A DNA stretch of 64,000 nt. It comes from CAZMNY01 sp964567745 (GTDB lineage Bacteria; Planctomycetota; Planctomycetia; Pirellulales; Pirellulaceae). The first letter of the stretch is position 1; every line of letters begins with the position of its first letter. The DNA is taken from assembly GCA_964567745.1 (NCBI GenBank), contig CAZMNY010000001.1, positions 186,001 to 250,000 of the forward strand, given 5' to 3'. Position numbers and translations under genes: made by a program. Of the stretch, positions 9,126 to 18,581 are shown in pieces. The notes beneath the pieces were generated by a model, which was given only the letters and a program-made list of their open reading frames with translations, searched no databases and was not told the origin of the DNA.

Positions 9126-9968
9126 ATGACGACGGACGCAACATTGACAACCGAGCGTCGAGCGACCTCGTGGCGCGTCGTCCGAGCTTTGGCTTGGCGT
9201 GAGATCGTGCGTTTCGTGCGGCAGCGTAATCGCGTCATCGGCGCCCTGGGTCAGCCAATTCTGTTCTGGCTTTTGTTCGGGGCCGGATTGCACGGCGCGT
9301 TTCAAATGGGAGGCGCGGATGACCTTTCCTTTAGTGAGTACTTCTTTCCCGGCACGATGATGTTGATCATCATGTTCACTGCAATCTTCGCGACGATTTC
9401 GATAATTGAGGACCGTAAGGAGGGTTTTCTGCAGGGAGTTCTCGTCGCGCCGGTCCCGAGGTGGTCGATGGTGCTGGGCAAAGTCCTGGGCGGATCGACG
9501 CTGGCGATGGTGCAAGCGGTCATTTTTCTCTTGCTGTCATTTACGATGGGAGTCAACTTTGAGCCTCTGCGCTGGCTGCAGTTGATCTTGTTGATTTTCG
9601 TGTCCGCCCTGGCTTTGACATCGCTCGGGTTTGTTTTGGCTTGGCGGATGGAATCGACGCAAGGCTTTCACGCCATCATGAATCTGCTGTTGATGCCGAT
9701 GTGGTTACTTTCGGGAGCATTCTTTCCAGCTCCGCCCGCGACATCTGAGCAATGGGGGCAATTGGCCATGCATTGGGCGATGCGGCTCAATCCGCTCAGC
9801 TACGCGGTTTCCGGCGTTCGTCGCCTGCTGTCGCCCAATTTGGATTATTCCGCGATTTGGGCACCTTCGCTTGCAGCCAGTTGGAGCGTAACATTGCTAT
9901 TTGCGTTGGCTGCTTTTTTGGCCGCCTGGAAGATCGCGGAACAGCGCACGCGAGGAGACTTATTATGA
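9126..9968 (+). CDS. ABC-2 type transporter permease
   Basis: Membrane part of the exporter. 280 residues with about six hydrophobic helices and the ABC-2 pattern: a cytoplasmic N-terminus WREIVRFVRQRNRV, then a helix, a loop ending in FFPGTMML, and a late segment with MPMWLLSGAFFPA, typical of the NodJ/DrrB-like group. I preferred the ATG at 9126 over a TTG at 9102. The stop overlaps the Sco gene start by 4 bp (ATGA), tying the exporter to copper delivery to the oxidase. Confidence 0.9.
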   Translation: MTTDATLTTERRATSWRVVRALAWREIVRFVRQRNRVIGALGQPILFWLLFGAGLHGAFQMGGADDLSFSEYFFPGTMMLIIMFTAIFATISIIEDRKEGFLQGVLVAPVPRWSMVLGKVLGGSTLAMVQAVIFLLLSFTMGVNFEPLRWLQLILLIFVSALALTSLGFVLAWRMESTQGFHAIMNLLLMPMWLLSGAFFPAPPATSEQWGQLAMHWAMRLNPLSYAVSGVRRLLSPNLDYSAIWAPSLAASWSVTLLFALAAFLAAWKIAEQRTRGDLL

Positions 9969-10675
9969 ACAAGACATTTCTGTTTTTCGCAGCCCTATTG
10001 ATGCTCTTTTGCGGGGCAGCCATAGTCGTGACGGCGTATCGTTTGTCGCAACGCGAGGCGATTGCGTCGGGGAATCTTGGCTCCCTTCCCGATCATTTGA
10101 AAAAGCCTGATAATCCGGCTGATGAGTTGCTGACGGATTACACGTTGACCGAACGCAGCGGCGATAAATTCGAATCGAAAGAACTCGACGGAGCGGTTCA
10201 TGTCGCTGGCTTTTTCTTCTCGACATGTCCAAGCACGTGTCGAGCACAAAACGAAGCCCTCCGCACTCTCCATCAACAATTCGGTTCAAAGGGTGTCCGC
10301 TTTCTGAGTATCACGGTCGATCCCAAGAAAGATACGCCTGCAACACTCAGCGAATACGCTTCGCTGTTCGGCGCTCATCCGACCGAATGGCTGTTCCTCA
10401 CAGGCGACTTGGATTACACCCGTCGCATCGGCGCCGAGTTTTATCAGATGCATGTCGAGGAGGGCGTACATATGAACCGTCTTGCCGTCGTCGACAAATG
10501 GGGTAAGCTCCGCGGGCGATTCAAGTGGCAGGAGGAAATCGAAGTCAAGAAGATGAACGAAATGATCAATACGCTTCTTGAGGAAACAGAGCCGCCGAAA
10601 GAGGAAAAAGCGGAATTCAAGCCTCGTGAGTCCCCGGACGAAGAGCCCGAGGACGATGACGGTCGCGTCAAGTAA
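9965..10675 (+). CDS. SCO1/SenC family copper chaperone
   Basis: Thioredoxin-fold protein that delivers copper to the CuA site of subunit II. 236 residues. A hydrophobic signal anchor covers residues 4-24. The copper-binding CxxxC is C88-P-S-T-C92, and the conserved histidine is H169 in EEGVHMNR. The C-terminal 35 residues are Lys/Glu-rich and probably disordered. Start taken at the ATG that overlaps the permease stop. It is followed by a DUF420 gene that overlaps its 3' end by 20 bp. Confidence 0.95.
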   Translation: MNKTFLFFAALLMLFCGAAIVVTAYRLSQREAIASGNLGSLPDHLKKPDNPADELLTDYTLTERSGDKFESKELDGAVHVAGFFFSTCPSTCRAQNEALRTLHQQFGSKGVRFLSITVDPKKDTPATLSEYASLFGAHPTEWLFLTGDLDYTRRIGAEFYQMHVEEGVHMNRLAVVDKWGKLRGRFKWQEEIEVKKMNEMINTLLEETEPPKEEKAEFKPRESPDEEPEDDDGRVK

Positions 10676-11171
10676 CGGCGTTCAATCGCATAAACTCGCG
10701 CGACTCGTTCCGCTCCTTCAATCGCCGGAGAGTGTCGATTTGGATCTCGTCGACATATTGCCTCATTTCAACGCGAGCTTGAATAGCCTTTCAGGCCTGT
10801 TGCTTGTCGTCGGCTATCTTTTGATCAAGAAGAACCAGGAAGCCGCCCACAAGTGGACGATGCTCTCCGCGTTTGCCGTTTCGACGTTCTTTCTCGGCAG
10901 CTATCTGCTGTATCACTACTTGCTGGGCGGGAGCCGTCATTTCCCGGCTGACGCCGGTGCCGTTCGCTACGTCTATCTGGCTATACTCGCGTCCCATGTC
11001 ATTTTGGCCGCAAGCGTCCCCTTTTTGGCTTTGACGGTGATTTACTTTGGGCTCCGTGATCAACGTGCTCGCCATCGGCGGTGGGCTCGTTGGACATTTC
11101 CGATTTGGCTGTATGTATCGGCGACAGGTGTTGTTGTCTACGTCATGCTCTATCACCTTTACGCCGCGTAG
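10656..11171 (+). CDS. DUF420 membrane protein (CtaM/YozB-like)
   Basis: 171 residues with four or five predicted helices. The pattern HFNASLNSLSGLLLVVGYLLIKK, KWTMLSAFAVSTFFLGSY and YHLYAA at the C-terminus fits the DUF420 family, whose Bacillus and Staphylococcus members (YozB, CtaM) are needed for caa3/aa3 oxidase maturation. The start at 10656 overlaps the Sco gene by 20 bp; a longer version starting at 10578 would add a basic, non-conserved tail in another frame of the Sco gene. Likely part of the same transcript. Confidence 0.85.
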   Translation: MTVASSNGVQSHKLARLVPLLQSPESVDLDLVDILPHFNASLNSLSGLLLVVGYLLIKKNQEAAHKWTMLSAFAVSTFFLGSYLLYHYLLGGSRHFPADAGAVRYVYLAILASHVILAASVPFLALTVIYFGLRDQRARHRRWARWTFPIWLYVSATGVVVYVMLYHLYAA

Positions 11172-11313
11172 AACGTCGAAACGCCGCAGTCGGTTGGGAA
11201 CAGGAAACGCCTTTCCGTGCCGCGATTTGCAGCGTAGAATTGAGTTCGCTCACAGCGACAAAGAAGAGCGTCGAAAATAAGGCGTCGACAAGACAGGAAC
11301 AAAAAGCGAAACC

Positions 11314-11601
11314 ATGTCGATTGAGTCCACAATGCGATGGCTGAAGCCGGCGATTCGATTCTCGTTGATGGTCGCGGTCGTCTTGTGTTTCGCGGGTGTC
11401 GCGACGGCATGCCCGACGTGCAAAGACAGCTTAGGCAACGATCCGGCGACCGCTGGCATGATCAACGGTTACTTCTGGAGCATTCTGTTCATGATGTCGA
11501 TGCCGTTCGTCATCTTCTTTGGCCTCGGCGGCTATTTCTATTGGGAGATTTGCCGAGCGAGACGAGCGAGAGCAGGGGAAGCTGGCTTGGATCCAACGTA
11601 G
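11314..11601 (+). CDS. Small membrane protein with CPTC motif, oxidase-linked
   Basis: 95 residues. The N-terminal hydrophobic segment (12-32) ends in ATA just before C33-P-T-C36, so cleavage or lipidation would place the cysteine pair at the start of the mature protein. A second helix spans about 52-78, followed by a basic end. The two cysteines would face the periplasm in the simplest topology, a position suited to copper or disulfide chemistry. No family name is recognised. Its place downstream of Sco and DUF420 suggests oxidase assembly; that is inference. Confidence 0.75.
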   Translation: MSIESTMRWLKPAIRFSLMVAVVLCFAGVATACPTCKDSLGNDPATAGMINGYFWSILFMMSMPFVIFFGLGGYFYWEICRARRARAGEAGLDPT

Positions 11602-11686
11602 ATGGGCGAGCATGGCGACGCGACTTCGTCGCAAACTCGATATTAGTTTTCACATTTTCCGTCTCGACCCAACCGACACAGCACCT

Positions 11687-11875
11687 ATGAAGTCGCTTGC
11701 TAAAACGATGCAGATTGCGGGCCTGACGATGTTGCCGCTCGCCTGCTATCTAGAAATGACCGGCAACTTGCCGAGACGTCTGCCGATCGCCCAAATGGTG
11801 ATCATGGTGGTTTTCGGAGTCTGTTTGTTCGCCCTCGGGCGGTACCTCGATTGCCTGGCAACTCGAAGCCTCTAG
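11687..11875 (+). CDS. 62-residue hydrophobic peptide
   Basis: Short reading frame from the ATG at 11687. It has two hydrophobic stretches (about residues 8-22 and 32-52) separated by a polar turn (TGNLPRRLP), so a two-helix membrane peptide is plausible. It lies 85 bp after the CPTC gene on the same strand and ends the respiratory block. No relative is recognised. It could be a real small subunit or a chance frame; codon use looks like the neighbours. Confidence 0.5.
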   Translation: MKSLAKTMQIAGLTMLPLACYLEMTGNLPRRLPIAQMVIMVVFGVCLFALGRYLDCLATRSL

Positions 11876-11943
11876 CGTGTCGAGCCGGATCGATTCGGAA
11901 CGCATTGCCGCTCCGCGTTGACTCGGCGCTGGATCGGAGCCAA

Positions 11944-14310
11944 TTGAAACGCCAACGCCCCGAACAACGACTCGCCCTCGCCGTCACCGCCGTCACCGCC
12001 GTGTTCGCGCTGTTTGCCGCGCCCAGCCACGCGACAGCTCAGACGCTTCCTAAGCCAGTTGAGTTGCAGCTGGCCTCTAACGCGACTCGAGTGCATTTAG
12101 AGCGGTTCGCGAGGTTCATTGCCGACAAGCAATGGAGCGAGGCGGTCGACACGTTATCAGCCGTGCTCGAGTCGCCAAGCGACGAGTTGGTGTTGCTCGA
12201 AGGCGAGCCGAACGACTTCGCTCGCTACGTACCGATCCGCGAATATTGTCATCGACAGCTCGTGCGGCTTGCGCGCGACGCGCCTGCTGCGCTGGAAGCC
12301 TACCGGAATCGTATCGATCCGCTCGCCAAAAGGTGGCTTGATGAAGGGCTCGCCAATGGAGATGCAGCCTCGCTGGAACGGGTCGTCCGTCAACTTTACG
12401 CCAGTCGCCACACAGATCAGGCATTGTTGGCGCTGGGCGATTTGGCATTGGAACGCGGCCAGTTTCAGCTGGCTCGAGAGTATTGGCGTCAGATTACGCC
12501 CGAGGCGCTGACGCCAACAGCGCCGTCCGATATCCCCGGCGCCATGCCCGACCGTTCCCTCTGGCTAGGGGGCAAAGATATAGCCGAGGACGTCGGAGAC
12601 GAGCGCTTGAAACAGTGGTTAGGCGAACCGCGTCAGTCGACAACGCGCCTGGTCTATCCCGATTCTGATCTTCCGGCAGCAGACACATTGGCCCGACTCG
12701 TGCTGGCGTCGGTCATGGAGGGCTCGCTCGACCGAGCGACGCTTGAGATTCGAGTCCTTCGCTTGACGCATCCAACGGCGGTAGGACGACTGTCTGGAAG
12801 AAGCGGCAAGTGGACGAAGTTGCTTGGCGACTTTCTCGATTCGAGTCGCAAATGGAGCCAGCCGGCGGAGAAGCAGGAATGGACTCAGTTTGCCGGTGCA
12901 CTAGGACGAACCGCGTCATCGAGCCAGCAAGCAGACCCTGGCATGCGGGCCGTCTGGAGCGCTCCGCTCGAAGTCGAAACGGCCGAGAATGAAGCCCTTG
13001 CCGCGGGCCGCGAACGAACGGGAGAAAGCGTCAAACGGCTCTACAGCGTCCATCCGCTTGTGCTCGGCGATCGAGTTTATGTGCCTCAGCAGAATTCGGT
13101 TCTCAGTTTCGACTTGGCGACCGGCAGCCCGGGCTTCTTGGCCGACAATACCAACGACGCCATCGCTCGCGAAGTCTACCGCCACCACATTAATCCACAG
13201 GCAACAGACGAAGTGCTGACGTTTGGCGTGGCTCGATATACCTTGTCGAGCCATAAGCGTTTCTTGTTCGCTCGAGTTGGCTCGCCATACACCTGCTGGC
13301 CGCGTGGTCGAGAAGAACCGCTGAAGCAAGAGCAATGGGGTGCCATTGTCGGGCTGGACCTTGCATCCCAAGGCAAGTTGCTGCCGGGATTTCCTTTGCA
13401 TCCTGACGGCAGCGATTGGGCATTCGACGGCGTGCCTGTTTGCGATGGCTCGAGCTTGTATGTCGCCATGCGTCATCGCGATCCGGCGCGAGTTGAGCTT
13501 CACGTTGCTTGTTTCGAAACAGCGACGGGACGGCGGAAGTGGCGAACCCGTTTGGCTTCGCGAGATCCGTATGGCGAAGGCTTTGCGGGTGAAATAAGCC
13601 ACACGCTCTTGACGCTCGACAACGGACGTCTTCTGGTGAATTCGAACATCGGCGCGATCGGATCTCTGCGGGTTGCCGACGGCGCCGTCGATTGGGTCAC
13701 AAGCTATCCGCGGCAACAGCCGAGGCCTGTTGATATCGACAAGAGCGACCGGCATTTCTTTCGTGATCTGAATCCGTGTGTGACCTGGCGAGGTCTCGTC
13801 ATCGCGGCACCAACGGATTGCGACCGAGTGTTCGCGCTGGAGCAAGCAACGGGACGCATCGTGTGGGCGCTTCGTCCCGGAATCGCAACCGACGCAACTC
13901 ACATCCTGGGTGTTGCCGACGGCGTCTTGCTGCTCGGCGGCGACTCGCTCTACTGGATCGACGCAGCCAGCGGCGAAGCGCTCTGCCAGTTCCCGCCGTC
14001 GCTGCATCGAGGCGACGGGTTTGCGTTGCATCCATCGCGAGGGCAGGGCCGAGGCGTGCTGTCGGGAGGGAATGTCTACTTTCCCACAGAAAAGAACATT
14101 TTGGTCTTTCGGCAACAGCCGAGGGCGGTCGAGGGGGGCTGGATGCCGGTGTCGCCTCGAGCCCCGATCAGCCTTGTAAGCAGGGGTTTGCAGGGCGGCA
14201 ACCTCGTTGTCGCTGGCCGCTATTTGTTGGTGGCGGGCCATGATCGGTTTTACGCCTTCTCGACCACGCCCGTTGTTACAGGACGCGAAGAAACGGGCGG
14301 GGTACAATGA
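11944..14310 (+). CDS. Secreted PQQ-binding-like beta-propeller protein
   Basis: About 788 residues from a TTG at 11944, chosen because GGATCGGAG lies just upstream and the product then begins with a clean signal peptide (MKRQRPEQR, hydrophobic stretch, SHATAQ). A longer frame starts at 11851 and would overlap the previous gene. The N-terminal third is helical, possibly TPR-like. The rest shows repeated blades such as ATGRRKWRTR, VADGAVDWVT and ATGRIVWALR, typical of PQQ-like (BamB/quinoprotein) propellers. No catalytic PQQ ligands can be assigned, so a scaffold or binding role is as likely as an enzyme. It precedes the MoxR block. Confidence 0.82.
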   Translation: MKRQRPEQRLALAVTAVTAVFALFAAPSHATAQTLPKPVELQLASNATRVHLERFARFIADKQWSEAVDTLSAVLESPSDELVLLEGEPNDFARYVPIREYCHRQLVRLARDAPAALEAYRNRIDPLAKRWLDEGLANGDAASLERVVRQLYASRHTDQALLALGDLALERGQFQLAREYWRQITPEALTPTAPSDIPGAMPDRSLWLGGKDIAEDVGDERLKQWLGEPRQSTTRLVYPDSDLPAADTLARLVLASVMEGSLDRATLEIRVLRLTHPTAVGRLSGRSGKWTKLLGDFLDSSRKWSQPAEKQEWTQFAGALGRTASSSQQADPGMRAVWSAPLEVETAENEALAAGRERTGESVKRLYSVHPLVLGDRVYVPQQNSVLSFDLATGSPGFLADNTNDAIAREVYRHHINPQATDEVLTFGVARYTLSSHKRFLFARVGSPYTCWPRGREEPLKQEQWGAIVGLDLASQGKLLPGFPLHPDGSDWAFDGVPVCDGSSLYVAMRHRDPARVELHVACFETATGRRKWRTRLASRDPYGEGFAGEISHTLLTLDNGRLLVNSNIGAIGSLRVADGAVDWVTSYPRQQPRPVDIDKSDRHFFRDLNPCVTWRGLVIAAPTDCDRVFALEQATGRIVWALRPGIATDATHILGVADGVLLLGGDSLYWIDAASGEALCQFPPSLHRGDGFALHPSRGQGRGVLSGGNVYFPTEKNILVFRQQPRAVEGGWMPVSPRAPISLVSRGLQGGNLVVAGRYLLVAGHDRFYAFSTTPVVTGREETGGVQ

Positions 14311-14474
14311 GCATCCGGGCGGCCACCTACCGCCTCGATCGCAACGCGCCACGAACAACGCGCGCCGTAGCCGAATCCGCAAGCTGTTGCGAAGGCGTTC
14401 GAGATCACGGCGTTAGAGCACCACGTTAGTCACCGCGTAAACTGATTCCACCTCTGCAGATTTGGTTGAGAGCA

Positions 14475-15530
14475 ATGCAGCAAGAAGATGATCTCCTGGC
14501 CGTTCAAGCGGTTCGAGACGCCTACGATCAGATTTGCAGGGAAGTCGGCAAAGTCATCGTTGGGCAGCAAGCAGTTGTCGAGCAACTGCTGATTTCATTA
14601 TTCGCCCGAGGGCATTGCCTGTTGGTCGGCGTTCCCGGTCTCGCCAAGACGCTCGTGATTCGAACGGTGGCGGACGCGATGTCGCTTCAGTTCAGTCGAA
14701 TTCAGTTCACGCCCGACCTGATGCCATCGGACATTACTGGCACAGAAGTGATTCATGAAGACAAGTCGAGCGGCGACCGCAATCTACGCTTTCTCCCAGG
14801 GCCGGTCTTCGCCAACGTGGTGCTCGCCGACGAAATCAACCGCACGCCCCCCAAGACGCAAGCCGCCATGCTCGAAGCCATGCAGGAGCGGCAAGTCACC
14901 GTCGGCGGCGTTCGGCATTCGCTCCCCGATCCCTTCTTCGTGTTGGCGACTCAAAACCCAATTGAACAAGAGGGCACTTACCCACTGCCCGAAGCCCAGC
15001 TCGACCGATTCATGTTCAACGTGCATGTCTCTTACCCGAGCGAAGAAGAAGAGTTGGAGATCGTCAAACGAACGACGGCCGATCTGGATACGAAGATCAC
15101 AGCCACGCTCGACGCGGAACAAATTCTCAAGGTAACCCGAGTTGTCAGGCGAACTCCCATCGCCGATCACTTGGCGCTGTTCGCCTTGCGACTGGCTCGC
15201 GCGACGCGGCACGACCAAGCCGACGCGGCCGAGCACGTTCGCAACTACGTCATGTGGGGAGCCGGGCCGCGCGCAAGCCAGTTCATGGTGCTCGGCGCCA
15301 AGGCGAGAGCCGTACTCCATGGCCGCAATTGCGTTGAAGAAAGCGACATTCGCGCGGTTGCCTTGCCGGTCTTGCGTCATCGCATCAAGACCAACTTCAA
15401 CGCCGACGCCGAAGGCGTGACTAGCGACAAGATTGTTGAGACTTTACTCGAAAACGCACCGCCAGCAGTGGACGACTGTGAGCCAACCGGAAACCTACCC
15501 GAAGTCTTTCGATCCGCAGACGCTGGCTAA
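14475..15530 (+). CDS. MoxR family AAA+ ATPase
   Basis: AAA+ chaperone-like ATPase. Walker A is GVPGLAKT, Walker B is VVLADEINRTPPKTQ, and sensor 1 is ATQNPIEQEGTYPLPEAQLDRF, all hallmark MoxR sequences. 351 residues from the ATG at 14475. MoxR proteins act with VWA-domain proteins encoded next to them to remodel or activate targets. Here the downstream DUF58 gene overlaps by 53 bp and two VWA membrane proteins follow, the standard arrangement. Confidence 0.95.
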   Translation: MQQEDDLLAVQAVRDAYDQICREVGKVIVGQQAVVEQLLISLFARGHCLLVGVPGLAKTLVIRTVADAMSLQFSRIQFTPDLMPSDITGTEVIHEDKSSGDRNLRFLPGPVFANVVLADEINRTPPKTQAAMLEAMQERQVTVGGVRHSLPDPFFVLATQNPIEQEGTYPLPEAQLDRFMFNVHVSYPSEEEELEIVKRTTADLDTKITATLDAEQILKVTRVVRRTPIADHLALFALRLARATRHDQADAAEHVRNYVMWGAGPRASQFMVLGAKARAVLHGRNCVEESDIRAVALPVLRHRIKTNFNADAEGVTSDKIVETLLENAPPAVDDCEPTGNLPEVFRSADAG

Positions 15531-16389
15531 GATTCGCGGGCTCAAACTTCGAGCTCGCCACATCGTCGAAGGCTACGTCTCGGGATTGCATCGCAGCCCC
15601 TATCAAGGCTTCTCTATCGAGTTCGCCGAGCACCGCGAATATGCGCAAGGCGATGACCTGAGGTATCTCGACTGGAAGGTGTTTGGCCGCACCGACAAAC
15701 TCTATCTCAAACGTTTTGAAGACGAGACGAACCTGATTTGTTATCTCGTCTTAGACGCCAGCGAGAGCATGGCGTACAAGAGTGACCCGGATTCACTCTC
15801 CAAATTCGAATACGCGCAGTGCGTCGCCGCCTCGCTCGCCTGGCTCGTTCTGCAGCAGCAGGACGCAATGGGCTTTGCTTCGTTTGATCAGCAAATTCAA
15901 AGTTTTCTGCCTCCGACGGGCAGCTCCGCGGTGATGAAGCAACTGCTGGAGTTGATGGAGCAATCGAAGCCGGAGGCGAAGACAGATTCGGGGCCCATCT
16001 TTCACGAGTTGGCTCGACGATTCAACAAACGCGGCGTCATCGTGGTCTTGTCTGACCTATTCGACAACGTCGACTCGGTGCTGGCCGGACTAAAGCACTG
16101 CCGACATCGACGACACGATGTGGTGGTCATGCAAATTCTGGATCCGGCTGAGACGAGCTTTCCTTTCGATCGCCCGACCCTGTTTCACGGACTCGAACAA
16201 TACCCCGAGTTACTCGCAGATCCCCGTTCGCTACGCCGGGCGTACCTCGAAGAATTCAACCAGTTTCTGCACGCCGTCCAAAGCGGATGCCGTGGAGCTC
16301 AAGTCGAATACCGGCAGATCACCACGGATCAGCCGGTCGATGTCGCATTATCCAGTTTTCTTAATTCGCGCATGCACCGAGTTCGATAG
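15478..16389 (+). CDS. DUF58 domain protein (VWA-like)
   Basis: 303 residues from a GTG at 15478, inside the 3' end of the MoxR gene. The DUF58 signature GDDLRYLDWKVFGRTDKLYLK is clear, preceded by FSIEFAEHREYAQ. A VWA-type fold follows with the metal-site start VLDASESM. The product is likely cytoplasmic and membrane-proximal and works with the MoxR ATPase. The 53-bp overlap implies tight coupling of the two. Confidence 0.92.
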   Translation: MSQPETYPKSFDPQTLAKIRGLKLRARHIVEGYVSGLHRSPYQGFSIEFAEHREYAQGDDLRYLDWKVFGRTDKLYLKRFEDETNLICYLVLDASESMAYKSDPDSLSKFEYAQCVAASLAWLVLQQQDAMGFASFDQQIQSFLPPTGSSAVMKQLLELMEQSKPEAKTDSGPIFHELARRFNKRGVIVVLSDLFDNVDSVLAGLKHCRHRRHDVVVMQILDPAETSFPFDRPTLFHGLEQYPELLADPRSLRRAYLEEFNQFLHAVQSGCRGAQVEYRQITTDQPVDVALSSFLNSRMHRVR

Positions 16390-16394
16390 CCTCA

Positions 16395-18581
16395 ATGTTC
16401 TCGCCGCTCTTTGCCGTTTGGCCCTTTGTCAATCCGATCATGCTCGGTTGGCTGGCGGCGGCGGCTGCGCCGATACTGATTCACTTGCTCAGCAAACGAA
16501 GGTATCGCGAAGAGACCTGGGCCGCGATGCAATTCCTGCTCGCCGCAGTCGAGAAGAACTCAAGGCGGATTCGATTCGAACAGCTGCTCTTGCTCGCTTT
16601 GCGAACACTGATTTTGCTTTTGCTCGCCGCGGCGTTGGCCGAGCCAGTCTTGGGTCCGCTGCTCTCGATCGGAGATCGTTTTCGAGGAGGCGTGACGCAT
16701 TGGGTGTTGGTGCTGGACGGCTCCTATTCCATGGCGTATCGCGAGGATGACAAATCCTTTTTCGAGACTGCGAAAGAAATGGCCGGCAAGATCGCACGTG
16801 ACAGCCAACAGGGCGACGGGTTCACGCTGATTATCATGTCCGATCCGCCCACCGTTGTGATTCGAGAGCCCGCTTTTGACTCCGCCGACGTTTCTCGAGA
16901 ATTGGATGTGCTTTCGGTGCGGCATGGCGGCGCGAACCTAGAAGCGACATTGGCCGAGTTGGAGCGAGTCGTCAACAGTGCACGAGACGAGCACTCGCGT
17001 TTGACGCGAACTCAAGTTTGTATCTTTTCCGATCTCGGCCGCACGACTTGGGGACAAGTCGACTCCGCCTCGATTCGAAAGCGGATCGCTTCGCTGTCGG
17101 AGAGTTCGACGATGAGGCTATTCGACGTCGGACGCGATGGCTGTGAGAATTCCGCCATCGTCAACTTGCGAACCGATGAACCGGTGATGACGCCGGGACG
17201 CGAAATCAGGTTTTCCGCCGAGCTGCAACAATTCCAAGGGGGCGAGTCGCGGCGACGAGTTCAGTTTGTCGTTGACGGGCACCGAGTTAAGGATGAGTCG
17301 GTAATAATCGCCGCGGATCAGCCCGCTTCCGTGTCCTTCTCTCACCGATTTGCTCGTATTGGAAACCATACCGTGGAAGTCCGGATGGATGACGACGCAT
17401 TGTCGCTCGACGACAGTCGCTGGTTGAGTTTCCAGGTTCGCGAGTCGATACGGGTGCTGTGCATTGAGGGCAAGCCGAACGCCGCGAAATTTGTCGCCCT
17501 CGCCTTGGCGCCGCGACAAGACGGCCCCAATCCGATTCGCGCCGAAGTTGCCACGGAACCCGCGTTGTTGGAGAGAGAGTTAGCCGAGTACGATTGCCTA
17601 TTCCTCTGCAATGTTGGTCGAATCGGGCGAGAAGAATCACGCGTCATTCGAGATTATCTTGCCCAAGGCGGTTCGATGGTTTGCTTTCTGGGCGACCAGG
17701 TTCAGCCAGATTCCTACAATCGGTGGCTCAACGCCAAAGATGGCGAGCCGCCGTTGCTTCCGGCGATCATCGGCGACGCCCAACAGGATTTGGCTCAATA
17801 CGGATTTAACCCGGTCGACTATCGGCACCCCTTAGTGGCGCCGTTCCGGGGTCACGAACAAGCGGGGCTGCTGACGACTCCCGTCTGGAAATATTTCGAA
17901 CTCATTGCGAACCCCAAGGCGAACGCCACGACGGCTCTCGCATTCGACAACGGCGCGGCGGCAATCGTCGAAGCACCGATCCTTCGCGGTCGCGTGATTC
18001 TTTGCGCGACGGCAGGCTCAACCGCGTCAAAGATCGCACCTGGCGAGACGACTCCTTGGTCTGCTTGGGCGACTTGGCCTAGCTTCCCACCCGTCATCCA
18101 GGAGATGTTGCGTTTGGCGGTTACCGATCGCATGAACGACCGCAACGTCAAAGTCGGAGATCCGATCCTCGGAATTGCCTCGGGCGTCAATCTTGGAGAC
18201 GCCGTTTCGCTAAGCGGACCTCCTCACGACAGCGGCGCCGAATGGAGTGAACGAATCCCGCTAACCTATGAAGGCGGGCACAGCAGATGGACTTTTAGCA
18301 ACGCCTATTGGTCCGGATTGTATCGAGCCGAATATGGCGAGGCTGACCGAGTCGACACGTTCGCTGTCAATGTGGAAACGAAAGAGGGCGTCCCGTCTCG
18401 GGTCGATACGGCCCTGTTGCCATCGCAATTTAAATTGAGTGATCAACAAGTTGCGAAGGGAGACGAACAATTGGTGGAAGACGCCCAGCAACCTTACTTT
18501 CGCCATCTGTTGGCGTTGATGGCCTTGTGCATGGTTGTTGAATCACTTTTGGCTTGGCGTTTCGGGAATTCGTCGGCATGA
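16395..18581 (+). CDS. BatA-type membrane protein with VWA domain
   Basis: 728 residues. The N-terminal aerotolerance/BatA domain is recognisable from LAAAAAPILIHLLSKRRYRE and a second helix (LLLALRTLILLLLAAALAEPVL). A VWA domain follows with the MIDAS start VLDGSYSM. The middle (about 270-650) is a long periplasmic-type region. A final helix near 705-725 anchors the C-terminus. Starts 5 bp after the DUF58 gene and overlaps the next VWA gene by 4 bp (ATGA). Confidence 0.9.
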   Translation: MFSPLFAVWPFVNPIMLGWLAAAAAPILIHLLSKRRYREETWAAMQFLLAAVEKNSRRIRFEQLLLLALRTLILLLLAAALAEPVLGPLLSIGDRFRGGVTHWVLVLDGSYSMAYREDDKSFFETAKEMAGKIARDSQQGDGFTLIIMSDPPTVVIREPAFDSADVSRELDVLSVRHGGANLEATLAELERVVNSARDEHSRLTRTQVCIFSDLGRTTWGQVDSASIRKRIASLSESSTMRLFDVGRDGCENSAIVNLRTDEPVMTPGREIRFSAELQQFQGGESRRRVQFVVDGHRVKDESVIIAADQPASVSFSHRFARIGNHTVEVRMDDDALSLDDSRWLSFQVRESIRVLCIEGKPNAAKFVALALAPRQDGPNPIRAEVATEPALLERELAEYDCLFLCNVGRIGREESRVIRDYLAQGGSMVCFLGDQVQPDSYNRWLNAKDGEPPLLPAIIGDAQQDLAQYGFNPVDYRHPLVAPFRGHEQAGLLTTPVWKYFELIANPKANATTALAFDNGAAAIVEAPILRGRVILCATAGSTASKIAPGETTPWSAWATWPSFPPVIQEMLRLAVTDRMNDRNVKVGDPILGIASGVNLGDAVSLSGPPHDSGAEWSERIPLTYEGGHSRWTFSNAYWSGLYRAEYGEADRVDTFAVNVETKEGVPSRVDTALLPSQFKLSDQQVAKGDEQLVEDAQQPYFRHLLALMALCMVVESLLAWRFGNSSA

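Noticed and set aside
12916..14382. 488-codon minus-strand frame
   Set aside because: Lies fully opposite the PQQ propeller gene; composition is that of a shadow frame, with no domain seen.
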